Positions 44,381 to 53,697 of a stretch of DNA of 64,000 nt are shown here, piece by piece (position 1 is the first letter of the stretch; the number at the start of each line of letters is the position of its first letter). The stretch covers positions 3,292,001 through 3,356,000 of the forward strand of contig NZ_CP029189.1 in the NCBI RefSeq assembly GCF_008642275.1. The letters run 5' to 3'. Under the pieces are notes generated by a model. It was not told where the DNA came from. It made no database searches and worked only from the letters and a program-made list of their open reading frames with translations. Position numbers and translations under genes: made by a program. Source of the stretch: Streptomyces venezuelae. Lineage in GTDB: Bacteria > Actinomycetota > Actinomycetes > Streptomycetales > Streptomycetaceae.

Positions 44381-44593
44381 AGCCTCGCCGGCGTTCGAGG
44401 CGCGGGGGTCCGGGGCAGCGCCCCTGCCCATCCGGCTCGGCGCCAACCACCAGCCTCGCCGGCGTTCGAGGCGCGGGGGTCCGGGGGCAGCGCCCCCGGC
44501 AACGGCGCCGCGCCGGAGCCCGAACCGTTCGGCGCCCGCGCCGCTGCCGGGGCTCCGCCCCGGACCCCGCTCCTCAAACGCCGGAGGGGCTGA
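44381..44593. repeat. Three dispersed GCCGGCG-family repeats
   Basis: Copies at 44381-44403 and 44452-44474 (AGCCTCGCCGGCGTTCGAGG) and an inverted copy at 44569-44593 (CTCCTCAAACGCCGGAGGGG) fill the 290-base gap between the propeller-like gene and the convergent flotillin. The inverted pair can form a terminator. Confidence 0.9.
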
Positions 44594-44625
44594 ATGGGCG
44601 GCCCGAGGGGCTGGGAGGCCGGCGG

Positions 44626-46089
44626 TTACTCCTCGTGGATCGGGATGCGGCCGTTCACCGGCGGGGTGGCCGGGGACGGGGTTCCCGGGGCGGGGGGCTG
44701 GCCCATCGAGGCCAGGAGCTGGCGGGCCACGCCCAGGCCCGTGCCGCCCATGGTCAGCGCCTTCGCGAACATCTCCGACATGCCCTCGGCCCCGTTCAGC
44801 AGGACCATGTGCTCCACGTTCCCGAAGGCCCCCGCGCCCGCCTCCACGATCGCCGGCCAGTTCTCGGCCAGCTGCTGCGCGACCACCGCCTCCTGGTTCT
44901 CCGCCAGCGCGGCGGCCCGCGCCTTGATCGCTTCCGCCTCCGCCAGGCCACGCGCCTTCGCCGACTCCGCCTCCGCGAGACCCCTCGCCTGCGTGGCCGC
45001 CGCCTCCGCCTCACCGGTCGCACGCGTGGCCTTCGCCGAGGCGATGCCCCGCGCCTCCACGGCCTGCGCGTCCGCCGTCGCCGCCGTCGTCACCCGCGTC
45101 GCCTCCGCGGCCGCCGCGAGCTCCGTCTCCCGCGCCTTCGCCTGCGCCGCCGAGATCCGGGCGTCGCGCTCGGCCTCCGCCCTGGTGCGGGTCTCGTACG
45201 CCGCCGCGTCCGCCGGCTTGCGTACGTCCGCCTGCAGCTGCTGCTCGCGCCGGTGCGCCTCCAGCTCCGCGACCCGGGTCTCCTGGACGACGACCTCCTG
45301 GCGGGCCGCCGCCTCCGACAGCGGGCCCGCCTGACGGGCCGTCGCCGCCGCCTTGTCCCGCTCGGCCTGGTAGCCGGCCTGCAGGATCTCGCTGTCGCGC
45401 GTCGCCTCGGCCATCCGGGCGAAGGCGGCCTGCTCGGCCTCCGTGGCCAGCCGGTTCGCCTCGGCCTGCGCGATCCGCGCGTCCCGCTGGACGGCCGCCG
45501 CGTGCGGCATCGCCAGGTTCTTGATGTAGCCCGTCGGGTCCTCGATCTCGTGGATCTGCAGCGAGTCGACGATCAGGCCGAGCTTCTCCATCTCCGTACC
45601 GCACGCCATCCGGGTCTGGCCCGTCAGCTTCTCCCGGTCGCGGATCATGTCCTCGACCGTCAATCCGCCCACGATGGACCGCAGATGGCCCGCGAAGACG
45701 ATGTGCACGCGCTCGGGCATCATCTTCTGCTGGTCCAGGAAGCGCCGGGCCGCGTTCGCGATCGACACGAGGTCGTCGCCGACCTTGAAGATGACGACGC
45801 CCTTCACCCTCAGCGGGATGCCCTGATGGGTGACGCAGTCCACGGACAGCTGGGTCTCGTTGAGGTCCAGGGAGAGTTTCCGCACCGCCTGCACGCCCGG
45901 GAGGACGAGCGTCCCCCGCCCGGTGACGATCCGGAAGCCCATGCCCTGGCCGAGGCCCTCGGTCTTGTGCGTGGAGCCGGAGATGACGAGTGCCTCGTTC
46001 GGTTCGGCCACCCGCCACATGAGCTTGAACAGGCCGATCACAGCCACGATTGCGGCGAGCACGATTCCCGCCACGACGCCGATAGCCAT
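44626..46089 (-). CDS. Flotillin / SPFH-domain membrane scaffold
   Basis: A 487-residue protein. One N-terminal helix (AIGVVAGIVLAAIVAVIGLF, 2-21) anchors it; the SPFH/Band 7 domain covers about 28-190 (NEALVISGS, VCHIVFAGHLRSIVGGLTV type region at about 125); the region 200-395 is a long Ala/Glu-rich coiled coil with EAEA repeats as in FloT/FloA; a short Gly/Pro tail follows. It organises membrane microdomains. I chose ATG at 46089 after AGGGGGCG. An NfeD-like gene lies 127 bases upstream, its usual partner. Confidence 0.92.
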   Translation of the reverse strand: MAIGVVAGIVLAAIVAVIGLFKLMWRVAEPNEALVISGSTHKTEGLGQGMGFRIVTGRGTLVLPGVQAVRKLSLDLNETQLSVDCVTHQGIPLRVKGVVIFKVGDDLVSIANAARRFLDQQKMMPERVHIVFAGHLRSIVGGLTVEDMIRDREKLTGQTRMACGTEMEKLGLIVDSLQIHEIEDPTGYIKNLAMPHAAAVQRDARIAQAEANRLATEAEQAAFARMAEATRDSEILQAGYQAERDKAAATARQAGPLSEAAARQEVVVQETRVAELEAHRREQQLQADVRKPADAAAYETRTRAEAERDARISAAQAKARETELAAAAEATRVTTAATADAQAVEARGIASAKATRATGEAEAAATQARGLAEAESAKARGLAEAEAIKARAAALAENQEAVVAQQLAENWPAIVEAGAGAFGNVEHMVLLNGAEGMSEMFAKALTMGGTGLGVARQLLASMGQPPAPGTPSPATPPVNGRIPIHEE

Positions 46090-46216
46090 CGGCAACGCCC
46101 CCTTCGCGCGATGCCGTTCGGCACCGACGAGGGTGAGTCTGCGCCTGCCGCGACCCGCCGGGAAGACACCGGCCGCGTCTTGTCGCCATCCTGATACGTA
46201 CAGGTGGGACGGGGCG

Positions 46217-46447
46217 TCAGTTGTCGTACGCGGCCATCACGTACACCGTGCGCGGCGGCAGGTACTCGACCACCGTCACCACCGTCCCGACGGGAATGCG
46301 GCCCGTCCCCGCGACCGGGTGGGCGAGGAAGTGCTCCGCCCCGCCCCGGATCCGGACGATGACCTCGCCCACCAGCCCCGGACCCACCGTCCCGGTCACC
46401 CGGCCGGTCAGTCCCACCATGTCCGTGTCCGCGTCGCTGTCCCCCAT
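46217..46447 (-). CDS. NfeD-like OB-fold protein
   Basis: 76 residues without membrane segments: LTGRVTGTVGPGLVGEVIVR, GAEHFLAHPVAGTGRIPVG and TVVTVVEYLPPRTVYVMA follow the five-strand OB-fold pattern of the NfeD C-terminal domain. Normal NfeD proteins have membrane helices; this is the soluble domain alone. Position next to flotillin supports the assignment. Confidence 0.75.
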   Translation of the reverse strand: MGDSDADTDMVGLTGRVTGTVGPGLVGEVIVRIRGGAEHFLAHPVAGTGRIPVGTVVTVVEYLPPRTVYVMAAYDN

Positions 46448-46476
46448 GGGGCGAGGGTACGCCGGGCGCGGGTCCC

Positions 46477-47400
46477 CTACGAGTGGCCGAGGTCCGCGGC
46501 CGGCAGGTCCGACTCCGAGACCGGCACCGAGCCGGTGTCGGGGGCCGGTCGCAGGGTGAACTCGTCCGAGGCCATCGAGTCGAGCACCGGCGGGGCCGGC
46601 CGCAGCGGGGCCGGCATGACCGCGGCCTCCGAGTGGCCGCCGCAGCCGTAGGAGAGCGACACCAGGCGGCCGTCGGCCGGGCTGAACTCGTTCGCGCAGA
46701 CCCCGAAGGCCTGGCCGAGCGAGCCGCCGATGGCGACCAGGAAGCCGCAGGACACGCACGACGCGGGCGCGGCCTGCGCCATCGGGGTCTTGGCTCCGAA
46801 GGACTCGTCCCAGCGGTCGGCGGCGGTGTGCAGCCCGTACCGCGAGAGCACGCGCGCCCGGCGCATGCCGAGCTCCTCGGCGACCGAGGTGATGGAGCCG
46901 CGTACGGGGACCACCGCGCGGTCGGTGACGTCGGCGTCCTCGGCCTCGACCAGTTCGGCCATCTCGGTGGAGACCACCGAGTTCGGCGGCGGGGCGTCCT
47001 CGCCCGACCAGCCCGGCTCCAGGCGCAGGTCCTCGGCGTCGGTGGGCAGCAGGTCGCCGGGGCCCATGTCACCGGGACGCAGCCGCTCGCTCCACGGCAC
47101 CCACTCGGGGGCCAGCAGCGCGTCGTCGCCGGGCAGCAGCACCGTTTCGTCGAGGGTGACGTTCTTCGCGCGGGAGGCGCGGGTCACGGTGACGGCCCAG
47201 CGCCAGCCGCGGTAGCCCGGCTCCTTGGACTCGAAGAAGTGGGTGACGACGCGGTCGCCCTCCGCCACGGCGGAGACGTGCGCGCCCACCACTCCGGGGA
47301 AGGCGGCCTCCTCGGCCGCCGCGCGGGCGAGTTCTACCGCCTCGACGCACAGGCGGTCGGGGGTACGCGGGGTACGGCTTCGCGTCGTCGCAGCACTCAC
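46477..47400 (-). CDS. DUF3027 protein
   Basis: A 307-residue cytoplasmic protein of the actinobacterial DUF3027 family (FFESKEPGYRGWRWAVTVTR, about 55-74; EWVPWSERLRPGDMGPGDLL, about 98-117; SRYGLHTAADRWDESFG, about 186). A Cys-rich patch SCVSCGFLVA and a later YGCGGHSE suggest a zinc site near residue 215-265. Function unknown. GTG start; divergent from the MFS gene. Confidence 0.88.
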   Translation of the reverse strand: MSAATTRSRTPRTPDRLCVEAVELARAAAEEAAFPGVVGAHVSAVAEGDRVVTHFFESKEPGYRGWRWAVTVTRASRAKNVTLDETVLLPGDDALLAPEWVPWSERLRPGDMGPGDLLPTDAEDLRLEPGWSGEDAPPPNSVVSTEMAELVEAEDADVTDRAVVPVRGSITSVAEELGMRRARVLSRYGLHTAADRWDESFGAKTPMAQAAPASCVSCGFLVAIGGSLGQAFGVCANEFSPADGRLVSLSYGCGGHSEAAVMPAPLRPAPPVLDSMASDEFTLRPAPDTGSVPVSESDLPAADLGHS

Positions 47401-47728
47401 TGGTCTCGTTCTCTCCTACGCCGTCTCACGTGTGCGCCGTCCGTACTGTCGTCCACAACGACCCGTCGGTGCTGTCCGTACGTGGCACGGGCGGAGCGGA
47501 CCAGAGGGCCGCGTCGACGTCCGCACCCGATCGGACTCCGGGCGCACCTCACTGCGACCCATTCTGCGGGATCACGAAGAGGCGCGCGGCCAGGAGCAAC
47601 CGCCGGTGGCGCGCTACGCACGCTACCTCGTCTTAAGCCTCGGGCACACATGCAAGGTCCGATTCGCGGACAAGCCACCGGCCGGGCGACGCGCCGGGAG
47701 GCATCCCGGCGGGGCCGGGTGGGGCACT
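47401..47728. other. Divergent intergenic interval
   Basis: 328 bases between DUF3027 and the MFS gene. I see no gene, no repeat of the dispersed family and no convincing promoter; it presumably contains promoters for both genes. Confidence 0.5.
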
Positions 47729-49090
47729 ATGTCGAGTGTGGCACCCGTACGGTCGTCCGACGACGGCTCGGGACCGGCCAGGCGGGCCGGCCGGGCTGTC
47801 GGGCGTGCGCTGCACCTTCCGGCGCGGGGGATCCGGCGGGCCACGCACGCGCACGGGGCCGGTGAATCGGGCCTCGGCAAGCTGATCGAGCTGCACGCCA
47901 TCAACGGCGCCGGCGACATGCTGATCACGGTGGCGCTGGCCTCGACGGTGTTCTTCTCCGTTCCCACGGACGAGGCACGGGGCCGGGTGGCCCTGTACCT
48001 CGGCATCACGATGGCCCCGTTCACCGTGCTGGCCCCGGTGATCGGCCCGCTCCTGGACCGGCTGCCGCACGGCCGCCGGGCTTCGATGGCGGCCGCGATG
48101 CTGGCCCGGGCGCTGCTGGCGCTGCTGATGTCGGGGGCGGTGGCGACGGGGGGCATCCAGCTGTATCCGGCGGCGCTCGGCGTGCTGGTGGCGTCGAAGT
48201 CGTACGGGGTGGTGCGCAGTGCGGTGGTGCCGCGGCTGCTGCCGCCGCGGTTCTCACTCGTCAAGGCGAACTCGCGGGTCACGCTGGCCGGTCTGCTGGC
48301 GACGGGCGTGGCGGCGCCGGTGGGTGCCGCGCTGAACCTGATCGGACCGCAGTGGCCGCTGTACGGGGCCTGCCTGGTCTTCGTGTGGGGCACGGTCGCG
48401 GCGTTCACGCTGCCGCACAAGGTGGACGAGGCCAAGGGGGAGCGCCGGGCGCGGCTGTCCACGCACGAGGCGCACTCGAAGCGGCCGGGCCTGCGGACGG
48501 TCAGCCGGTCGGTGCTGTGCGGGCTGCTGGCGAACGCCTCGATGCGTGCGCTGTCCGGGTTCCTGATCTTCTTCCTGGCGTTCCTGCTGCGCGAGCATCC
48601 CCTGGCGGGGCAGAGCGCGGCGGTGTCGCTGGGCATCGTGGGCGTCTCGGCGGGCGTGGGCAACGCCTGCGGCACGGCGGCGGGGGCGTGGCTGCGGGCG
48701 CGGGCGCCGGAGGCGATCATCGCGGCGGTGCTGTGCCTGACGCTGGGCGTGGCGGTGCTCGCGGCGGTGTTCTTCAGCGGGCTGTTCATGGCCGTGCTGG
48801 GCGCGACGGCGGGCTTCTGCCAGGCGCTGGCGAAGCTGTCGCTGGACGCGATGATCCAGCGGGACGTGCCGGAGTCGGTGCGGACGTCGGCGTTCGCCCG
48901 TTCGGAGACGCTGCTCCAGGTGGCGTGGGTACTGGGCGGTGCGATCGGCATCGTGCTGCCGCTGAACGGCGTACTGGGCATGTCGGTGGCGGCGGCGATC
49001 GTGGCCCTGGGCACGACGATGGCCCTGCGCGGTGTCCTCTCGGCGCCGCGCCCCCGCCAGCCGGGCACCTCCCGCCCCCGCGTGGCGTAG
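47729..49090 (+). CDS. MFS transporter
   Basis: A 453-residue transporter with twelve hydrophobic segments starting at about residue 60 (GDMLITVALASTVFFSV). Loop 2-3 has GPLLDRLPHGRRASM, the family GxxxDRxGRR-type motif. No close drug-specific motif. In Streptomyces this gene sits next to DUF3027 and DUF2771 genes; export of an unknown metabolite is inferred. ATG at 47729 has a G-rich but not classic ribosome site. Confidence 0.85.
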   Translation: MSSVAPVRSSDDGSGPARRAGRAVGRALHLPARGIRRATHAHGAGESGLGKLIELHAINGAGDMLITVALASTVFFSVPTDEARGRVALYLGITMAPFTVLAPVIGPLLDRLPHGRRASMAAAMLARALLALLMSGAVATGGIQLYPAALGVLVASKSYGVVRSAVVPRLLPPRFSLVKANSRVTLAGLLATGVAAPVGAALNLIGPQWPLYGACLVFVWGTVAAFTLPHKVDEAKGERRARLSTHEAHSKRPGLRTVSRSVLCGLLANASMRALSGFLIFFLAFLLREHPLAGQSAAVSLGIVGVSAGVGNACGTAAGAWLRARAPEAIIAAVLCLTLGVAVLAAVFFSGLFMAVLGATAGFCQALAKLSLDAMIQRDVPESVRTSAFARSETLLQVAWVLGGAIGIVLPLNGVLGMSVAAAIVALGTTMALRGVLSAPRPRQPGTSRPRVA

Positions 49091-49405
49091 CCGACCCGCC
49101 GGCCGCTGCGCGTGGCCGGGGTGCGGCACCGTTGCGGGGGCGCTGCCCCCGACCCCCCGCGCCTCAATCGCCGGCGGGGCTGGATTTCCCCGCCGGGGGG
49201 CACCTCCCAGCGGTAGCCGGGGGAGCTTGAGGCGGGGGTCCGGGGCGGAGCCCCGTAAATGCCCGGGCGGAGCCCGGGGCACGCTCGCGCCGAGGCGCCG
49301 CACCCGTCCGAACCGGCCGAACCGGCGGAGCCGATCCGCGCCGCGCCGCAGGCCACCGGTACCCCGTGCGGCGGCGCAGCCCACCGGCCCGATAGCCTTC
49401 GGCTC
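49091..49405. repeat. Repeat-rich interval
   Basis: A 315-base gap holding a dispersed repeat (GCGCCTCAATCGCCGGCGGG, 49159-49183), a partial inverted copy near 49226 (GAGCTTGAGGCGGGGGTCCG), and G/C runs including GGGGCGGAGCCCC and CCCGGGCGGAGCCCGGG hairpins. No gene. Confidence 0.8.
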
Positions 49406-49897
49406 ATGACCGCACCGCTTTTCTCGGGTAGGGCCCGCCGCAGCGTCGCGGCCCTCGGAGCCGTGTCCGCCGGCCTCCTCCTCCTCTCCGCCTGCGGCGA
49501 GAAGCCGACACCGCTGGCGACCGTGACGGTCGGCACCTCGTCGGTGTCCGCCGAAGCCTCCTGCCACAACGACGGCAAGGAGCTCTCCATGGACCAGGTC
49601 CAGGAGTGCCTCACGAACCTCAAGAACCCCAAGACCGTCGAGTACGCCCGCGGCGACACCCTGCGTCTCGGGGTCGAGCCGGAGATCGTCGAGGACGGCA
49701 AGCGCTGGTCGGCGGTCCTGGACGGCCAGCCGATCACCGAGCCCTCCTCGAACACCTACCGCAGCTTCCCGGGCGCCGACGTCTTCGCGACCGGCGGCCA
49801 GGGCGAGGCCCCTTCCTCGAAGAAGCTCGCGTTCCTGCAGATCGCCGAGGACGGCAAGCCGCTCGCCGTCTGGTCCTTCAACCTCAAGCTCAAGTAA
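49406..49897 (+). CDS. DUF2771 lipoprotein
   Basis: 163 residues with a twin-Arg-like basic start, helix VAALGAVSAGLLLLSACGEK and lipobox LSAC (Cys about 30), so lipid-anchored outside the membrane. The mature part matches the DUF2771 pattern (a paired-Cys segment ASCHNDGKEL...ECL and a closing LAVWSFNLKLK). Function unknown. It ends 10 bases before mqnB. Confidence 0.85.
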   Translation: MTAPLFSGRARRSVAALGAVSAGLLLLSACGEKPTPLATVTVGTSSVSAEASCHNDGKELSMDQVQECLTNLKNPKTVEYARGDTLRLGVEPEIVEDGKRWSAVLDGQPITEPSSNTYRSFPGADVFATGGQGEAPSSKKLAFLQIAEDGKPLAVWSFNLKLK

Positions 49898-49907
49898 CCG
49901 GGCGGCA

Positions 49908-50648
49908 GTGGTGCGCGCGCTCGTCGTGACCGCGGTGGCGGCGGAGGCAGACTCCGTCACCACCGGTCTGACCCCTCATCCGGACGCGTTCGGTCCTGAG
50001 CCACGCACCTTGCCCGGCGGCTACCTCGTCAACCGCCGGGACCTTCCGGGCATCGCCTTCGACGTGCTCGTCGGGGGCGTCGGTCCGGCGGCGGCCGCCG
50101 CCGGGACCGCCACCGCCCTGGCCCTCGCCGACTACTCGCTGGTGGTCTCCGCCGGCATCGGCGGCGGGTTCGCGCCCGCCGCCCCGCTCGGTTCCCTGGT
50201 GGTCGCCGACGCGATCGTCGCCGCCGACCTGGGGGCCGAGACCCCCGACGGCTTCCTGGACGTGGCGGAACTCGGCTTCGGGCACGGCGTGCACCTGCCG
50301 CCCGCCGAGCTCGCCGCCCGCGCCGCCGAGGCGACCGGGGCGCTGCTCGCGCCCGTGCTGACCGTCTCCACCGTGACCGGGACCGCCGCCCGGGCCGCCG
50401 TGCTCACCGCGCGGCATCCGATGGCCGGGGCCGAGGCGATGGAGGGTTTCGGGGTCGCGGAGGCGGCCGCCGCGCACGGGCTGCCCGTACTGGAGATCCG
50501 CGCCGTGTCCAACGCCGTGGGCCCCCGTGACCGTGCCGCCTGGCGGATCGGGGACGCGCTCGCCGCGCTCGCCGACGGCTTCCGCGTGCTGGGGCCCGTA
50601 CTCGCGAACTGGGGAGAACGCCATGAGCACCAGCATCAGCACCGGTGA
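49908..50648 (+). CDS. mqnB: Futalosine hydrolase
   Basis: A 246-residue nucleoside phosphorylase-fold enzyme of the futalosine menaquinone pathway, splitting futalosine to dehypoxanthine futalosine plus hypoxanthine. Marks: ALVVTAVAAEADSV, GGVGPAAAAAGTATALA, SAGIGGGFAPAAPLGSLVVAD, AEAMEGFGVAEAAAAHGLPV and EIRAVSNAVGPRDRAAW. Two GTG codons (49908, 49911) could start it. The mqnD gene overlaps its end by 26 bases, so they are co-expressed. Confidence 0.95.
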   Translation: MVRALVVTAVAAEADSVTTGLTPHPDAFGPEPRTLPGGYLVNRRDLPGIAFDVLVGGVGPAAAAAGTATALALADYSLVVSAGIGGGFAPAAPLGSLVVADAIVAADLGAETPDGFLDVAELGFGHGVHLPPAELAARAAEATGALLAPVLTVSTVTGTAARAAVLTARHPMAGAEAMEGFGVAEAAAAHGLPVLEIRAVSNAVGPRDRAAWRIGDALAALADGFRVLGPVLANWGERHEHQHQHR

Positions 50649-51492
50649 ACCGCTGAAGATCGCCTACTCGCCCTGCCCTAACGACACCTTCGTCTTCGAC
50701 GCGTGGGCGCACGGCCGGGTCCCGGGCGCTCCCGACCTCGACGTCACCTTCGCGGACATCGACATCACCAACGGCATGGCCGAGCGCGGTGAGCTGGACG
50801 TGCTGAAGGTGTCGTACGCCGTGCTGCCGTGGGTGCTGGAGGAGTACGCGCTGCTGCCCTGCGGCGGGGCGCTGGGGCGCGGCTGCGGCCCGCTGGTGCT
50901 GACGCGCGAGCCGGGCCTGGACCTGACGGGGAAGACGGTCGCGGTGCCGAGCGAACGCTCCACCGCCTACCTGCTGTTCCGGCTGTGGGCGGCGGACGTG
51001 CTGCCGGAGGGCGTCGGCGAGGTCGTCGTCCTGCCGTTCCACGAGATCATGCCGGCGGTCCGGGACGGCCGGGTGGACGCCGGGCTGGTGATCCACGAGG
51101 CCCGGTTCACGTATCAGGACTACGGACTGCACCGCCTGGCCGACATGGGTGAGCACTGGGAGTCCACGACCGGCCTGCCGATCCCGCTCGGCGCGATCAT
51201 CGCCCGGCGCTCGCTGGGCGCGGAGCGGCTGCGGGCGCTGGCCGAGTCGGCCCGTACGTCGGTGCGGATGGCCTGGGACGACCCGGAGGCCTCCCGCCCG
51301 TACGTCCGCGCGCACGCCCAGGAGCTGGACCCGGCCGTCGCCGACCAGCACATCGGTCTCTACGTCAACGAGTTCACCGCCGACCTCGGCGACTCCGGCT
51401 ACGCGGCGGTGCGCGGGCTGCTCACCCGGGCCGCGGCCGAGGGACTGGTACCGGCCATCCCGCCCGGTTCGCTGGACTTCCCGCAGGGCTGA
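50623..51492 (+). CDS. mqnD: 1,4-dihydroxy-6-naphthoate synthase
   Basis: A 289-residue enzyme converting cyclic dehypoxanthine futalosine to 1,4-dihydroxy-6-naphthoate. It has YSPCPNDTFVFDAWAHG at the start, DITNGMAERGELDVLKVSYA, VPSERSTAYLLFRLW, and VIHEARFTYQDYGL, all MqnD rather than MqnA (MqnA lacks SPCPNDTF). ATG at 50623 after GGGGAGAACG. Other pathway genes (mqnA, mqnC) are not in the window. Confidence 0.96.
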   Translation: MSTSISTGEPLKIAYSPCPNDTFVFDAWAHGRVPGAPDLDVTFADIDITNGMAERGELDVLKVSYAVLPWVLEEYALLPCGGALGRGCGPLVLTREPGLDLTGKTVAVPSERSTAYLLFRLWAADVLPEGVGEVVVLPFHEIMPAVRDGRVDAGLVIHEARFTYQDYGLHRLADMGEHWESTTGLPIPLGAIIARRSLGAERLRALAESARTSVRMAWDDPEASRPYVRAHAQELDPAVADQHIGLYVNEFTADLGDSGYAAVRGLLTRAAAEGLVPAIPPGSLDFPQG

Positions 51493-51505
51493 CCGCCCCG
51501 CGCAC

Positions 51506-51549
51506 ACGGCTGCGCCCCGCCGCTCTTTCGAGTGGCGGGGCGCAGCCGT
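51506..51549. terminator. Bidirectional terminator between mqnD and the cold-shock gene
   Basis: A perfect 16-bp stem (51506-51521 with 51534-51549) with an inner CTC/GAG pair around TTTC. It lies between convergent genes, 14 bases after mqnD and 20 bases from the cold-shock stop. Confidence 0.9.
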
Positions 51550-51568
51550 ACGCGTGACGGCGCGGGGC

Positions 51569-51952
51569 TCAGACGTCGAGCTGGTCGGCGACCGCGCGCA
51601 GCAGTCCGGCGATCTTCGTGCCGTGCACCTTGTCGGGGTAGCGGCCGCGCTCCAGCATCGGGGTGATGTTCTCCAGCAGGGTCGTGAGGTCCTGCACGAT
51701 CGAGGCGAGCTCGTCGGGCTTGCGCCGCTGCGCCGCCGCGACGGAGGGTGCGGGGTCCAGTACCGTCACCGAAAGTGCCTGGTCACCGCGCTGACCCGCG
51801 ACGACACCGAACTCGACGCGCTGGCCGGGCTTGAGGGCGTCCACCCCGGCGGGGAGCACCGACGAGTGGACGAAGACGTCGCCGCCGTCGTCGCGGGAGA
51901 GGAAGCCGAAGCCCTTCTCGCTGTTGAACCACTTGACCTTGCCGGTAGGCAC
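51569..51952 (-). CDS. Cold-shock protein with C-terminal extension
   Basis: 127 residues. The cold-shock domain (1-66) is complete: GKVKWFNSEKGFGFLSRDDG with RNP1 KGFGFLS and RNP2 DVFVHSS. A further 60 residues (about 68-127) form a helical tail (ELASIVQDLTTLLENITPML) absent from normal 67-residue CspA proteins. GTG at 51952 follows GAGGAC. Likely RNA-binding, possibly not cold-induced. Confidence 0.92.
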   Translation of the reverse strand: MPTGKVKWFNSEKGFGFLSRDDGGDVFVHSSVLPAGVDALKPGQRVEFGVVAGQRGDQALSVTVLDPAPSVAAAQRRKPDELASIVQDLTTLLENITPMLERGRYPDKVHGTKIAGLLRAVADQLDV

Positions 51953-52130
51953 GTCCGTCCTCTGTCCTTGTGCTCGTCGGGGGTCCGAAGGGCCGCGAAC
52001 GGCTCCGGACAACAGCGCAGCGGGCCATGAGTGACCCGCCACCTCAAGGCTAATGGTCGGGAGCCGGGTGACAAGACGTTCTCCGGTCCTTCACGGTCGG
52101 CTGCTTCGGCCAGGGAACTACCCTGGTGAG

Positions 52131-52382
52131 GTGACTGTTACTCCTCATTCCGACGAAGCGCGGCCCGGCGACGGACTCGTGAAGGCCGGCGGCATCGTGT
52201 TCATCGCCGGGGCCGTGGCCACGCTGGCGACCATGGCTCCGCTCTTCCTCGACATCGACCCGTTCCCGCCGTACGCGTGGGCGGTCTGCATGCTCATGGG
52301 TGTCGGCTTCGCCATCTCCGCGGCGGGCGTGCTCCGCTCGGCCGCGGCGCAGCGCAGGGCGGCCCGGGCCTCGCAGGCGTAG
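52131..52382 (+). CDS. Small two-helix membrane protein
   Basis: 83 residues with two helices (GGIVFIAGAVATLATMAPLFL, about 20-40; AWAVCMLMGVGFAISAAGVLR, about 49-69) and a basic Ala/Arg tail. Starts at GTG 52131. Conserved-looking actinobacterial membrane protein of unknown function between the cold-shock and HAD genes. Confidence 0.75.
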   Translation: MTVTPHSDEARPGDGLVKAGGIVFIAGAVATLATMAPLFLDIDPFPPYAWAVCMLMGVGFAISAAGVLRSAAAQRRAARASQA

Positions 52383-52401
52383 GCCCGCTCCTCTCCTACG
52401 G

Positions 52402-53019
52402 CTAGACGGGCTGCGCGGCGACGTACTGCGCGAGCCACTGCGGCAGCGCGGTGAGGTCGGGCAGCACCACGTCCGCGCCCGCCCCGCGAAGCTCCTCCTC
52501 GGGGCACGGGCCGGTCGGCACCGCCACGGACAGCGCGCCGGCCGTGCGGGCACCGCGTACGTCGCCGACGTGGTCGCCGACGTAGACCTGTGCCCCGTAC
52601 TCGCGCAGCGCACCGGCCTTGGCCTCCGCCCAGAGCCAGCCGACGACCGCGTCGGCCTCGATGCCGAGGTGCGACAGGTGCAGACGGGCGTTGGGCTCGT
52701 GCTTGGCCGTGACGACGATCGCGCGGCCGCCGAGTGCCTGGACGGCCCCGATCGCCTCGCGGGCGCCCGGCATCGCCGGGGTCGGCCCGATGGCGTACGT
52801 GGGGTAGATCTCCCGGTAGCGCTCGGTCATGGCCGGGATCTCGGCCTCCGGGAACCAGTGCGCGAGCTCCTCCTCCAGCGGCGGACCCAGTCGGGTGACG
52901 GCCTCGTCGGCGTCGATGAAGGTTCCCGTCTCGGCCGAGAGGGCCTGGTAGGTGGCCCTGATTCCCGGGCGGGAGTCGATGAGGGTCATGTCGAGGTCGA
53001 AGCCGACGGTGAGGTTCAT
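52402..53019 (-). CDS. HAD-superfamily phosphatase (Gph-like)
   Basis: A 205-residue haloacid-dehalogenase-fold hydrolase: motif I GFDLDMTLIDSRPG (nucleophile Asp8), cap of about 50 residues, motif II VVTAKH (about 105), motif III Lys in the EAKAGAL region, motif IV VYVGDHVGDVRGAR (about 148). Phosphoglycolate or nucleotide phosphatase-like. ATG at 53019 (an in-frame ATG 3 codons earlier is possible). Confidence 0.9.
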   Translation of the reverse strand: MNLTVGFDLDMTLIDSRPGIRATYQALSAETGTFIDADEAVTRLGPPLEEELAHWFPEAEIPAMTERYREIYPTYAIGPTPAMPGAREAIGAVQALGGRAIVVTAKHEPNARLHLSHLGIEADAVVGWLWAEAKAGALREYGAQVYVGDHVGDVRGARTAGALSVAVPTGPCPEEELRGAGADVVLPDLTALPQWLAQYVAAQPV

Positions 53020-53187
53020 ACCTTCCATTGTGCCGAGGCGGCCGTACGGGAGACCGACTGCGGGCCTACACCGGGGGAGCGCCCGCCGAGGACTGCCCGA
53101 CCGGAATTCCTCGCGTCCGTGCTCAACCTTTTCCCGGCGGCAGTGCTCAGGGCAGGGGTGAGAGACACCATGTGAAGGGGAGGGCGG

Positions 53188-53688
53188 ATGCCACCAGGCA
53201 CCGAGCACGACTTCGAGGCCTTCGCCCGGGGCAGTCAGCGCAGGCTGTACCGCACCGCGTACCTGCTGTGCGGGAACGCGGACGGCGCACGTGATCTGAC
53301 CCAGACCACGCTCGCGAAGCTTTTCCAGCACTGGCGGCGGGTGTCCACCGCCGACCACCCCGAGGCGTACGCGAGGACCGTGCTGACCCGCACCTTCCTC
53401 GCCGAGCGCCGGCGCCGGCTGCGCGACCTGCTGGCCCACCGGCGCGCCGATCCGCCGCCCCGGCCCGAGCACGCCGACCTGCGCGTCACCCTGCTCGCCG
53501 CGCTGGCCGAACTCCCGCCGCGGGCCCGCGCCATGGTCGTCCTGCGCTACTGGGAGGACCTGAGCGTCGAGACCGTCGCCGAACTGCTGCGCTGCAGCGA
53601 GGGCACGGTCAAGAGCCAGTGCTCACGCGCCCTGGTGAAGCTGCGCGCGCGGCTCGGCGAGGCCCACATCTACGCGACCGAGAGCTGA
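53188..53688 (+). CDS. ECF sigma factor (SigE family, short form)
   Basis: 166 residues. Region 2 about 10-75 (GSQRRLYRTAYLLCGNADGA, DLTQTTLAKLFQHW), region 4 about 108-160 (LPPRARAMVVLRYWEDLSVE, TVAELLRCSEGTVKSQCSRA). The pattern is the Streptomyces SigE-family (TIGR02983) type, whose members usually pair with a membrane protein, as with the next gene. Ribosome site GGGGAGGG. Confidence 0.9.
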   Translation: MPPGTEHDFEAFARGSQRRLYRTAYLLCGNADGARDLTQTTLAKLFQHWRRVSTADHPEAYARTVLTRTFLAERRRRLRDLLAHRRADPPPRPEHADLRVTLLAALAELPPRARAMVVLRYWEDLSVETVAELLRCSEGTVKSQCSRALVKLRARLGEAHIYATES

Positions 53689-53697
53689 GGAGACACC

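Noticed and set aside
49908-51492. Calling the second gene mqnA (chorismate dehydratase)
   Set aside because: The SPCPNDTF start and later motifs are those of MqnD; MqnA has a different N-terminus.
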